A stretch of 32,935 nt of DNA from Thiotrichaceae bacterium (GTDB lineage: Bacteria; Pseudomonadota; Gammaproteobacteria; Thiotrichales; Thiotrichaceae). The DNA lies in NCBI GenBank assembly GCA_026988095.1, contig JALSLX010000148.1:1-32935 (forward strand), in the 5' to 3' direction. The translations under genes and the position numbers were made by a program. Below the pieces are notes generated by a model. It was not told the origin of the DNA, did not search any database, and worked only from the letters and a program-made list of their open reading frames with translations. Shown here piece by piece: positions 1 through 8,521 of the stretch (the stretch's first letter is position 1; the number at the start of each line of letters is the position of its first letter).

Positions 1-643
1 CATCCGTTGTATTATCTAAATCAAATGGGTCATCTACATCTTTATGTACATGTTGCACATTTTTGGCAGTATCAGCGGCGATAACTTTCTTGTGGAGTCT
101 GCGGTGTAAAAACCAATCCACACTAAAGAAACGACCTGCGCCCATAAAGAACAAGGTTAGTAACATTAAGAAATAAATCACTGCTTTACTGAATGCTGAG
201 CTACTCATATCTGTGTAGCCGTGTGTCATTAACATTTCTTTAAGTGTAGCAACAATGTCTTGACCATTTAAAGCCATAAGTGCAGTTAAGCCAATTAGTG
301 CTAACAATGGCAATGAGATCCAACGCACTGCAAAGCCAATTAATAATAATAAAGCACCAATTATCTCTAACCAACCGATTGATGTTGTTAACAATCCAGC
401 AAGAGAATCGCCGATGAAAGGAAGTTTAGCTAAACCAGCAGAGGTTGCTTGGTGTATTGGATTATCTAAATTAAACCAACTTAGTGGGTTCCATTTAGAA
501 TATTCACCTGTGAACATACCTAGTTTTTGACTACCAGAAACATAAAGTAGTGGTGCTAGGAAGAGGCGTAACAACAGTGGTGGTAAAAAATCTAATCCTC
601 TCAGCCATCCAAAGCTGAAAAAACCGAGTAAAAACTTAGTCAT
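1..643 (-). CDS. DoxX family membrane protein (C-terminus beyond window edge)
   Basis: Manual minus-strand translation from ATG at 643: MTKFLLGFFSFGWLRGLDFLPPLLLRLFLAPLLYVSGSQKLGMF...; DoxX-like hydrophobic protein, open to the window edge. Confidence 0.75.
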   Translation of the reverse strand, partial: MTKFLLGFFSFGWLRGLDFLPPLLLRLFLAPLLYVSGSQKLGMFTGEYSKWNPLSWFNLDNPIHQATSAGLAKLPFIGDSLAGLLTTSIGWLEIIGALLLLIGFAVRWISLPLLALIGLTALMALNGQDIVATLKEMLMTHGYTDMSSSAFSKAVIYFLMLLTLFFMGAGRFFSVDWFLHRRLHKKVIAADTAKNVQHVHKDVDDPFDLDNTTD

Positions 644-737
644 GGGGGTTATCTCCTTTTAGGGGTAACGCTATTTGACTGTTTTATTGATGATTTTGCA
701 AGTGAATTTTATGGGGAATTTATAAGCTTTTATTCGC

Positions 738-769
738 AAATCCCCAGCTAACGGGTTAGCTGGGGATTT
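738..769. terminator. Perfect inverted repeat, probable terminator of the DUF1127 gene
   Basis: AAATCCCCAGCTAAC-GG-GTTAGCTGGGGATTT, just downstream of the minus-strand DUF1127 ORF; no long T-tract. Confidence 0.55.
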
Positions 770-796
770 AAGTGGGCTAATCAGAGCTTCCAAAAG

Positions 797-1027
797 TTAT
801 TTCCAAAATGGTTTAGCAATTTCAGCCTTGGCCTGCTCAGCAGTTTTTCCAATATCTGCCAACATATACGCATCTAAACGTGCAAGTTGCTTTCTTTGTC
901 GTGAGCGATTTGCCCAAAATTTTATCTTAGCAATGATCTGCCCTGCAGAAAACCCTTTTGGAGCTTCACAAGCAGACAAGTACTGTGAAATATTATTATG
1001 ATGGTTGTTTTCGATATAAACTGGCAT
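797..1027 (-). CDS. DUF1127 domain protein
   Basis: C-terminal RSRQRKQLARLDAYMLADIGKTAEQAKAEIAKPFW matches the DUF1127 (YjiS-like) motif. Confidence 0.85.
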   Translation of the reverse strand: MPVYIENNHHNNISQYLSACEAPKGFSAGQIIAKIKFWANRSRQRKQLARLDAYMLADIGKTAEQAKAEIAKPFWK

Positions 1028-1054
1028 AACGTGCCTCCTAGCATTAATTTAGTG

Positions 1055-1102
1055 GGAAACCCTTGCAGGTTTCCCTATTTAGGTTACCCCCTACAGGTAT
1101 CC
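1055..1102. promoter_or_regulatory. Array of four GGNNNCC motifs, candidate operator
   Basis: GGAAACC (1055), GGTTTCC (1068), GGTTACC (1082), GGTATCC (1096) spaced 13/14/14 bp in the divergent DUF1127/LysR intergenic region; the first two form an 8-bp hairpin. Confidence 0.4.
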
Positions 1103-1210
1103 ATGAATCTATTAAGCGCTCGACATCAAAAACTATCCAATCGTATTATCAAAAGGGGGGTATCAGAATTCCCGATTGTTCATCATCAGCTTTAATGACA
1201 TGATTGCTTT

Positions 1211-2149
1211 ATGGAACTCTATCAACTACGTACTTTCGTTACTGTTGCAGAAACAGGCAATCTTACCCAAGCATCTGAGCGCTTATTCACCAGTCAACCT
1301 GCGGTTAGCGCACACATTAAAGCTTTAGAAGAAGAGCTTGAGATAAAGCTCTTTGAACGCACACCGAAAGGAATGAGCTTAACCACTGATGGAGAGGTTT
1401 TACGTGAAAAGGCACAGCTTGTTTTAAATGCTGGTAATGACCTCAAATTAAAAGCAAGAACCTTGCAAGGGGTATTAACAGGACAAGCCAAACTCGGGTT
1501 AAATGCCGATGCAGAATATTTGCGGCTAGCAAAATGGCACCATAATTTGATGTCACAGTTCTCAGGGCTAAAAATGCAGCTCACGCAAGATACCTCTGTG
1601 GAGTTATTAAAAAAGGTCGTGAAAGGTCGTTTAGATGTTACTTTTTTCTCAGGTGGGAAACTATTTGATGAAATAGAAAGAATAGAACTCTGCACTACCC
1701 ATGCAGTAATAGCAGCGTCGCCTAAATGGAAAGAAGAGCTAAAAAATGCCAGTCCAGAAGATCTTGCGCAGCTTCCTTGGATTTATCCAGAGCCTCTGTG
1801 TATTTATCACAAACTGATTCGCCATTTATTTTCGGATCACAACGATATTAAACAGCCAGATTGGATTACATCAAGTGCCACAGAAGACTCTACCAATGCA
1901 CTATTACGCGCAGGTGTCGGCTTAGCATTTATACGTGATGATGAAGCAGACACAATGCTTAAAAAAGGGGAGATTGTTGTTTGGCCAGGCGAGGCTTTTG
2001 CTCTCCCTCTTGGTTTAGGCTATTTGAAATCACGCAAAGATGATCCTGTTGTTAAAGCCTTAGTAGAAAATATTACTCAAGTATTTGGAGAGAACTGCAA
2101 TCGCCCCCCTCAAGCCTTATCCCATAAAGTGTGTACTTGTATAGATTAG
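1211..2149 (+). CDS. LysR family transcriptional regulator
   Basis: N-terminal MELYQLRTFVTVAETGNLTQASERLFTSQPAVSAHIKALEEELEIKLFERTPKG is a classic LTTR HTH. Confidence 0.95.
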   Translation: MELYQLRTFVTVAETGNLTQASERLFTSQPAVSAHIKALEEELEIKLFERTPKGMSLTTDGEVLREKAQLVLNAGNDLKLKARTLQGVLTGQAKLGLNADAEYLRLAKWHHNLMSQFSGLKMQLTQDTSVELLKKVVKGRLDVTFFSGGKLFDEIERIELCTTHAVIAASPKWKEELKNASPEDLAQLPWIYPEPLCIYHKLIRHLFSDHNDIKQPDWITSSATEDSTNALLRAGVGLAFIRDDEADTMLKKGEIVVWPGEAFALPLGLGYLKSRKDDPVVKALVENITQVFGENCNRPPQALSHKVCTCID

Positions 2150-2222
2150 TGCTATCTGTATTTTTTCTAACAGCTTCAGCTATGCTATATTTCTATATCC
2201 CATATTTTAGGTTCGCAAACAC

Positions 2223-3086
2223 ATGAAAATATCTTTTTTAGGTTTAGGCGCTATGGGTTACCCCATGGCAGGACATCTCTCCAATGCCGGTTATGATATT
2301 ACCGTATTCAACCGTACTACAGCTAAGGCCGAAAAATGGATAACGGAATATAATGGATCATTTGCACAAACTGTCGTAGAGGCAGTGAAAGATGCCGATA
2401 TAGTACTTACTAATGTCGGTAATGATAATGATGTACGAGAAATTTATAATAAAATTTTTAGTGTTTCAAAGGCTGGTGCTATTTTAATTGATCACACCAC
2501 CACTTCTGCCATCATTGCTCGTAAACTAAATACTGAAGCAATAGAAAAAGGGATGGCGTTTCTTGACGCGCCCGTCTCTGGTGGTCAAGCAGGTGCTGAA
2601 AACGGAGCGCTAACAATAATGGTTGGCGGTGACCAGAAATCCTTTGATAAAGTGCTCCCTATTCTTAATACCTACGCTAAAGCGGTGACATTAATAGGCG
2701 AATCAGGGCAAGGTCAGGTATTAAAAATGATTAACCAGATTTGTTTTGTAGGCACACTACAAACCTTATCAGAAGCAATTACGCTTGCAGAAGCAGAAGG
2801 TATTGATGCAAAAACCATGGTTGATGTATTACAACACGGCGCGGCAGGCTCATGGCAAATGGTTAATCGCACCGAAACCATGATGAATAATGATTTTGAC
2901 TTTGGATTTGCAGTCGACTGGGTTCGTAAAGACTTAGCAATATGCATGGAAGAGGCTAAAAAATTAGGTGTGGATTTACCCATCACAAAACAAATTGATG
3001 ATGAATATAAAAAATTGCAAGAACGAGGCTACGCACGCGCAGACACATCGGTTTTAATTAAGCAGTTTGACAAGGAAAGCAGATGA
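2223..3086 (+). CDS. NAD(P)-dependent oxidoreductase, 3-hydroxyisobutyrate dehydrogenase / tartronate semialdehyde reductase family
   Basis: GLGAMGYPMAGHL Rossmann motif, DAPVSGGQAGAENGALTIMVGG, K at GQVLKMINQ. Confidence 0.9.
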   Translation: MKISFLGLGAMGYPMAGHLSNAGYDITVFNRTTAKAEKWITEYNGSFAQTVVEAVKDADIVLTNVGNDNDVREIYNKIFSVSKAGAILIDHTTTSAIIARKLNTEAIEKGMAFLDAPVSGGQAGAENGALTIMVGGDQKSFDKVLPILNTYAKAVTLIGESGQGQVLKMINQICFVGTLQTLSEAITLAEAEGIDAKTMVDVLQHGAAGSWQMVNRTETMMNNDFDFGFAVDWVRKDLAICMEEAKKLGVDLPITKQIDDEYKKLQERGYARADTSVLIKQFDKESR

Positions 3087-3451
3087 ATACTGACATGAAA
3101 AGATATAACGGCAGTTGTCACTGTGGCAATGTGAAATTCTCTTTTGAACACGAAGAAATCAAATCTGGATTACGTTGCAACTGTTCAATCTGTATTCGCA
3201 AAGGCGCACTAATGACAAGCTTTGTCATACCTCCTGAAGATTTAACCATCACACTCAAAGAAGAAAATAGCCTAGGTCTTTATGAGTTTGACAGCAAAAT
3301 AGCACATTATTACTTTTGTAAGAAATGTGGCATTTATACGTTTAATCAAACATCACGATTTATTGATCAATACCGTGTGAACCTAGGCTGTGTGGACGGC
3401 ATAGATTCATTAGTATTAGAGGCTGAGGTATTTGATGGCAAGGCACTTTAA
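3083..3451 (+). CDS. GFA family (glutathione-dependent formaldehyde-activating-like) zinc protein
   Basis: GSCHCGNVKF...CNCSICIRKG...CKKCGIYTF cysteine pattern; ATGA overlap with the preceding gene. Confidence 0.85.
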   Translation: MNTDMKRYNGSCHCGNVKFSFEHEEIKSGLRCNCSICIRKGALMTSFVIPPEDLTITLKEENSLGLYEFDSKIAHYYFCKKCGIYTFNQTSRFIDQYRVNLGCVDGIDSLVLEAEVFDGKAL

Positions 3452-3513
3452 ATAACTTTAAACTGTTGCTACGCTCTACTCAGCTAAGTCACCCATTAAT
3501 GAAAGAAATCCTG

Positions 3514-4275
3514 CTAAAAACTATAAAGTGTTAACTCAAAAGTTACATTTTCAACAATCTGCTTACCCCGCTCCTCTAAGTCCATGGCATCTACAAAGCG
3601 AACTGAAAAACGTTGTTTACCTGCACTTATTTCAGGATAAACATTAGAATTATTTGGCAACTCTATGGAGAGTACTTGATAGTCTCTATCTGGACTCAAA
3701 CTTGATTGATAAAAACCACCTTCTGCAACAACTTCTTGTTTTTCTCCACCTTGGTAAATTAATTCCATTAGTAGTTCAATAGCCTCAAAAGCGATTCTAT
3801 AAGGTTTTGCCCAGCCTTGCAGATCCTCAACCCGTTTATCACTAGTTTTATTTAACCAATGATTAAATAAAGGCACATCTAAACTATTTATTCCTCCAGC
3901 AATAGAAGCACGTTGACGGAGTATATTTAAAAAATGGTGAGTTTTTAGGTGTTGACCAAGTTGTCCGCGAGAACTGTACAGCTGTTTACTTTTTTCTTCT
4001 AACTTTGCCAAAATGCGCGTTGCTCTCATTTCATCTACACCCTGCACACCTTTTGCTTGGCGAACAGCTTGTGTTTGAAAGTCCAGTACGTGTAACGCAG
4101 CATTTTTAACATCAAGCCGTGACGATAAATTATAAAGCTCTAAGAGGATTACAACTGCTGCTTGACAATTTTCAGGGCTTGGATCTTCAAGATGATAGTT
4201 GAAACGCTTCATCAAATAACTTAACCGCATAAAAAGACGGATTTTTTCATTCAATGGGTGCTCAAATACTGCCAT
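3514..4275 (-). CDS. zapD: Cell division protein ZapD
   Basis: FEHPLNEKIRLFMRLSYLMKRF and RQRASIAGGINSLDVPLFNHWL are ZapD (DUF1342) signatures; adjacent to coaE as usual. Confidence 0.92.
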   Translation of the reverse strand: MAVFEHPLNEKIRLFMRLSYLMKRFNYHLEDPSPENCQAAVVILLELYNLSSRLDVKNAALHVLDFQTQAVRQAKGVQGVDEMRATRILAKLEEKSKQLYSSRGQLGQHLKTHHFLNILRQRASIAGGINSLDVPLFNHWLNKTSDKRVEDLQGWAKPYRIAFEAIELLMELIYQGGEKQEVVAEGGFYQSSLSPDRDYQVLSIELPNNSNVYPEISAGKQRFSVRFVDAMDLEERGKQIVENVTFELTLYSF

Positions 4276-4312
4276 GCTATTTCTACTTAAAGGAAAGTTT
4301 ACGAAAAAGGGC

Positions 4313-4906
4313 TTATGATAATGCTACTAGCTCTTTGTGCAAACGATTAATTTGAGAAACTAGAAAATCTTTATCTTTAGTATTATTCAATATTTTTGTT
4401 GCCACTAAGTTTCGAGCAGCGCGAGTTGCCTGATTTTGCATTATTTTAATAATACTTGACTCACTTAACTCATCACGCAGTATTACCCGATTAATTTGTT
4501 GCTTTGGCAAACAATCTACCACAATAATTTGATCAAACATTCCTTGGTAATTTTTTTCAACCAACAAAGGGATATCGACAATTACATAAGGTTGGCTCTC
4601 GATCTGATTAATTTGAGCCTGAATTTCACTCTTGATGCGTGGATGCAGAATAGCTTCTAGATTTTCTAATGCCTGACTATTTGAAAAAATTTTTTCTTTT
4701 AATAACGGGCGATTTAACTCACCACTCTCTAACAACAAGTCTTCGCCAAAAAATTTAGCTATTTCATCTAAAGATTCACTGCCTTTTGCCACTATATTTT
4801 TCGAAATTATATCTGCATCAACTATTGGCACACCCAAAACACGAAAGGCATCAACTGCGGTACTTTTCCCGCAACCGATACCTCCAGTTAGACCTACTTT
4901 TAACAA
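4313..4906 (-). CDS. coaE: Dephospho-CoA kinase
   Basis: MLKVGLTGGIGCGKSTAVDAFRVLGVPIVDADIISK P-loop and CoaE motifs. Confidence 0.95.
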   Translation of the reverse strand: MLKVGLTGGIGCGKSTAVDAFRVLGVPIVDADIISKNIVAKGSESLDEIAKFFGEDLLLESGELNRPLLKEKIFSNSQALENLEAILHPRIKSEIQAQINQIESQPYVIVDIPLLVEKNYQGMFDQIIVVDCLPKQQINRVILRDELSESSIIKIMQNQATRAARNLVATKILNNTKDKDFLVSQINRLHKELVALS

Positions 4907-4936
4907 AGTTTTTACCTAGTAATGCCCAACTCTGTC

Positions 4937-5257
4937 TTATGCGTAAGCTGATTCTTTGCCAAACTTCTTAGTAAGCAGGTAATAGAATGTTATACGTCCT
5001 TTCATGCGCACATCTTTCATCGTCTCACACGTTTCTTTTACAGCAGCATCTAATTCAGGGCTATCATCCATTCCTAGTTTCTTCATTAAGAAATTTCTCT
5101 TAACTGTCGTTAACTCACTAGGGTCTGAACAACCCACCAACATTGCATCTTTATTTCCATGAACAGGTCGAAGGCTCTTAAAAATTGCTTCCACAAGCGC
5201 CTCATCTACACTACTGTCATATTTTTTCACATCTGCAATTGCAGTTGATAATTCCAT
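4937..5257 (-). CDS. DUF2853 family protein
   Basis: MELSTAIADVKKYDSSVDEALVEAIFKSL...CSDPSELTTVKRNFLMKKLG...RMKGRITFYYLLTKKFGK; RBS AAAGGAG upstream. Confidence 0.75.
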   Translation of the reverse strand: MELSTAIADVKKYDSSVDEALVEAIFKSLRPVHGNKDAMLVGCSDPSELTTVKRNFLMKKLGMDDSPELDAAVKETCETMKDVRMKGRITFYYLLTKKFGKESAYA

Positions 5258-5447
5258 GCCAATCTCCTTTCCTTTCTTTTTTTGAGGGGGGGGGGATATA
5301 TTTAAATATTATCCTTGTTTAACGGGCACTTTATATGTCCATATAACGTATCTGAGTTTAATGTGATATATAGTGTTAATCAAGTCACTAGCATTTCAAT
5401 ATAATCTCGGTAATACATTACCCCTCGCTACCAACTATCAGGAAAGC

Positions 5448-5490
5448 TTGCATTGTTCATTATTTGGGAATATTATCCCAAATAATGAAC
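5448..5490 (+). promoter_or_regulatory. Predicted sigma70-type promoter overlapped by a perfect 15-bp inverted repeat
   Basis: TTGCAT (5448-5453), 17-nt spacer, TATTAT (5471-5476); GTTCATTATTTGGGA-ATATTA-TCCCAAATAATGAAC (5455-5490) covers spacer, -10 and ATG. Confidence 0.6.
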
Positions 5491-6312
5491 ACCTATCTAT
5501 CTACAGCGCTCTATGCGATTTTAAAACCCTTGATTGGCTTAATGTATCGAAATGGCATGGCCTTTGGAGAGTTTTCTAAATTAGCAAAGTTAGCATACAT
5601 TGAGGTAATAGAAAAAGAACTTATTAAATCAAAACAAAAAGCAACCACTTCGCAAATTGCAATTAGTTCAGGTCTAACGCGTAAAGAGATTAGCGCATTT
5701 AGAAAAGAATCTACGCCTCTTCATGATAAGAAAGTAAATCAAAATAGAGCTACACGTGTAATCAGTGCTTGGATTAGTGACCCATTATTTTGTGATGAAA
5801 ATAACAAAGCAAAGATTCTTGATGCTCAAGGGGCAGATGGAACTTTTGAGCACTTGGTCAATCTGTATAGTGGTGATATGCCTTTTAGAGCAATGATGAA
5901 AGAGCTACTTCGCACCGGCGCCATTGAAGAAATAGATGGGAACAAGGTAGCACTTATTCGTGCGGCATATATTCCCTCTAATGATGAAAATGGAATGTAT
6001 GATTTACTGGGTGAAGACGTTTCTCTTCTTATATCAACAATAAAACACAATATTATTAACGAAAATAATAAACCCAGATATCAACGCAAAGTTAGCTACG
6101 ACAAGATTAATGTAAAAAATCTAGATGAATTTAGAGAATTGGTCGCCAAAGAAAATCAAATACTTCTCGTTAAACTCAATAAATGGCTTGCCCAACACGA
6201 CATGAATAAGCAAACAACGAAAAAAAATGAAAAATCAATGAAAGTTGGCGTGGGCATCTATTATTTTGAGACTGAAAGCGAAAAATTAAAAGGTACAAAT
6301 GATGAAAACTAG
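5485..6312 (+). CDS. DUF6502 family protein, HTH-like N-terminal region
   Basis: ATG at 5485 gives MNTYLSTALYAILKPLIGLMYRNGMAFGEFSKLAKLAYIEVIEKEL...ATTSQIAISSGLTRKEISAFRKE; preferred to the TTG start at 5464. Confidence 0.7.
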   Translation: MNTYLSTALYAILKPLIGLMYRNGMAFGEFSKLAKLAYIEVIEKELIKSKQKATTSQIAISSGLTRKEISAFRKESTPLHDKKVNQNRATRVISAWISDPLFCDENNKAKILDAQGADGTFEHLVNLYSGDMPFRAMMKELLRTGAIEEIDGNKVALIRAAYIPSNDENGMYDLLGEDVSLLISTIKHNIINENNKPRYQRKVSYDKINVKNLDEFRELVAKENQILLVKLNKWLAQHDMNKQTTKKNEKSMKVGVGIYYFETESEKLKGTNDEN

Positions 6313-7330
6313 TTTTAAAAGCATCACGGCAATCGTATTAAGTTTTGCTTTAAGTGCCTGTGGTGGCGGAGTATCCGTTGCCAGCAATGATGGAATAACT
6401 GGAACAGGTATCACGACCGCAGGAAGGGTAACGGGTTTTGGTAGCATTTGGGTCAATGGAATAAAGTTTAACGTAGATGAAGCAACCTTCAGCCGAGATG
6501 GAATCACATCATCTGGTCAAAGTGAATTTAGCATTGGAGAATATGTTGTTATTAAAGGTTTAGTTGATAAAACCACCCAATTAGGAATTGCCGAAGATGT
6601 TTCTTTTATAGACCTTATCGATGGCACTGTAACAACTGCTAGTACAGATAATTCAACAATAGAAATCCTAGGACAACTCGTTAAAACTGACACCAATACA
6701 ACACTCATTGATGATAGAGGTGGCTCTACAAACACCTTCGCAAATCTTACAGACTTAGTCATTGGGAATATTATCGAAGTATCAGGAATCAGGGATAGCA
6801 CTGGTTTGATTAGAGCAACTAGTATCAAACTCAAAGAAAGTATTGGCTCTAAAAATGAACTTAAAGGAACAATCAGCAATATAGACACGTCCACTAAAAC
6901 CTTCATGATTGAAAGTATTCTAATTGATTATGGCAATGCAAAATTAGAAGGCTTTAATACCGAGCCAAAGAATGGTCAGTTTGTAGAAGTTAACAGCTCT
7001 ACAGAATATGACGGGCACATATTAATAGCCAAAAAAGTTGAATTAGAAGATGAGTTCATGACTACAGTAAAAGGAACAGAACTTGAAGTAGAGGGTATTG
7101 TGACACGCTTTATTTCAATCTTAGACTTTGAAATTAACGGCATACCAGTCAGGACAACGACTAATACTAAATATAAAGACGGTATATCTACTGATATTAA
7201 ATTAAATACACAATTAGAGATTAATGGGGTTGTGGACAACAACGGTATATTAGTTGCTGAAAAAATTGAGCTTAAAAAAGACGATGACGACGATGATGAC
7301 GACGACGACGATGACGACGATGACGATTAA
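6299..7330 (+). CDS. DUF5666-type lipoprotein with C-terminal poly-aspartate tail
   Basis: Lipobox LSACGGG; repeated OB-like segments (GTVTTASTDNSTIEILGQLV, ELKGTISNIDTSTKTFMIES, EVEGIVTRFISILDFEINGIPV); ends KKD16. Overlaps the DUF6502 stop. Confidence 0.7.
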   Translation: MMKTSFKSITAIVLSFALSACGGGVSVASNDGITGTGITTAGRVTGFGSIWVNGIKFNVDEATFSRDGITSSGQSEFSIGEYVVIKGLVDKTTQLGIAEDVSFIDLIDGTVTTASTDNSTIEILGQLVKTDTNTTLIDDRGGSTNTFANLTDLVIGNIIEVSGIRDSTGLIRATSIKLKESIGSKNELKGTISNIDTSTKTFMIESILIDYGNAKLEGFNTEPKNGQFVEVNSSTEYDGHILIAKKVELEDEFMTTVKGTELEVEGIVTRFISILDFEINGIPVRTTTNTKYKDGISTDIKLNTQLEINGVVDNNGILVAEKIELKKDDDDDDDDDDDDDDDD

Positions 7331-7397
7331 AAAAGGTGACTCGGTACTGTAACACCGAGTCGATAAACTACTTACCGCAAGGTAAGCAACTTAGCAA

Positions 7398-8519
7398 GTG
7401 GAGTATAACATGAAAACTAAATATACCATTCCAGTAATGGTTTCTACGGCGGTCTTACTCGCCGCCTGTGGCGGAGGAAGCGATACTACTTCCACACCCA
7501 CAAAATCCAGTTTCAATTTAACAGGTACTGTTCCTGGTACTTTGATTGAAGCCTTCTGTGAAGACGGTTCTTATTACTCTGTAAATTCAGATAATAATGG
7601 AACTACTCAACACCCCTTTTCACTAAAAATACCGGTAGACCTATCTTGTCGCTTAGTGATGACAACTAATGAGGATGATATTGCAAAAAAAGTAGTTACT
7701 CCTATCAAGTTCACTAACAAAGATGGAGTGACCAGCATCGCCTTTATAGGCACCGAAGATACAGACTTAGGCTATGTTGACCTTGCCCTAAACAGGGATA
7801 ACATGACTTTAGATATTGAAGGTGATGGCGTAGAAGATGACCCCAAAGAGGTTTATATTGATGATTTTTCAATTGAAATAGTCGACAAAGCGGACAACGA
7901 CCCTTTAGATAAAAATAACGATGACATCATCGACATCTATGAAGATGATGACAATGACGGCATCAATAATCACGACGATGATGATGATGACAATGATGGT
8001 GTTAAAGATAAAGATGATAGGGACTTCGATAACGATCACGATGGTGATGGTATTGATGACCGAGATGACATCGATGATGACAACGATGGCTTAGAAGATA
8101 GACATGACGATGATGATGACAACGATGGCATTAAAGACAACGTCGACAATGATGATCGTGATGATGACGATAGATACGACGACGATGACGACCGAGATGA
8201 TGATGATGATCGATACGATGACGACGACGATAGATATGATAATGGAAACGGAAGCATCAACCCAACAGTCGTTACAACACCCTCTGCAGGAAGATTATTA
8301 GCATCGCAATGCGCCCAATGTCACCGCACTGATGCAAACCCAAATAAAGGCTTCGAAGATTTACTTGGAGAAGAAATTTATGGTGAACTTAATGAAATGA
8401 AAAGAGAAAATAAATGGGAGCTTATGCACTTTCAAGCAAAAGGATATTCTGATGCTCAAATACGTTTAATGGATGAATACTTCAACACCCTTTCAAGCAA
8501 TAATAATGGAGATGATTAA
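7398..8519 (+). CDS. Lipoprotein c-type cytochrome with Asp-rich, TSP3-like calcium-binding region; probable cytochrome partner of the downstream FccB-like protein
   Basis: Lipobox LLAACGGG; many DxDxDG-type repeats (DDDNDGINNHDDDDDDNDG); C-terminal CAQCH heme motif and LMHFQAKGYSDAQIRLMDEYF. Confidence 0.75.
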   Translation: MEYNMKTKYTIPVMVSTAVLLAACGGGSDTTSTPTKSSFNLTGTVPGTLIEAFCEDGSYYSVNSDNNGTTQHPFSLKIPVDLSCRLVMTTNEDDIAKKVVTPIKFTNKDGVTSIAFIGTEDTDLGYVDLALNRDNMTLDIEGDGVEDDPKEVYIDDFSIEIVDKADNDPLDKNNDDIIDIYEDDDNDGINNHDDDDDDNDGVKDKDDRDFDNDHDGDGIDDRDDIDDDNDGLEDRHDDDDDNDGIKDNVDNDDRDDDDRYDDDDDRDDDDDRYDDDDDRYDNGNGSINPTVVTTPSAGRLLASQCAQCHRTDANPNKGFEDLLGEEIYGELNEMKRENKWELMHFQAKGYSDAQIRLMDEYFNTLSSNNNGDD

Positions 8520-8521
8520 TC

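Noticed and set aside
7900-8240. Repetitive tract that could resemble a minisatellite or CRISPR-like array
   Set aside because: No constant repeat with unique spacers; explained by Asp codons in an intact ORF.
8036-8301. Poly-Ser minus-strand ORF (8036-8260) and Met/Thr-rich plus-strand ORF (8104-8301)
   Set aside because: Shadow frames of the GAY-rich Asp tract; no RBS or independent coding signal.
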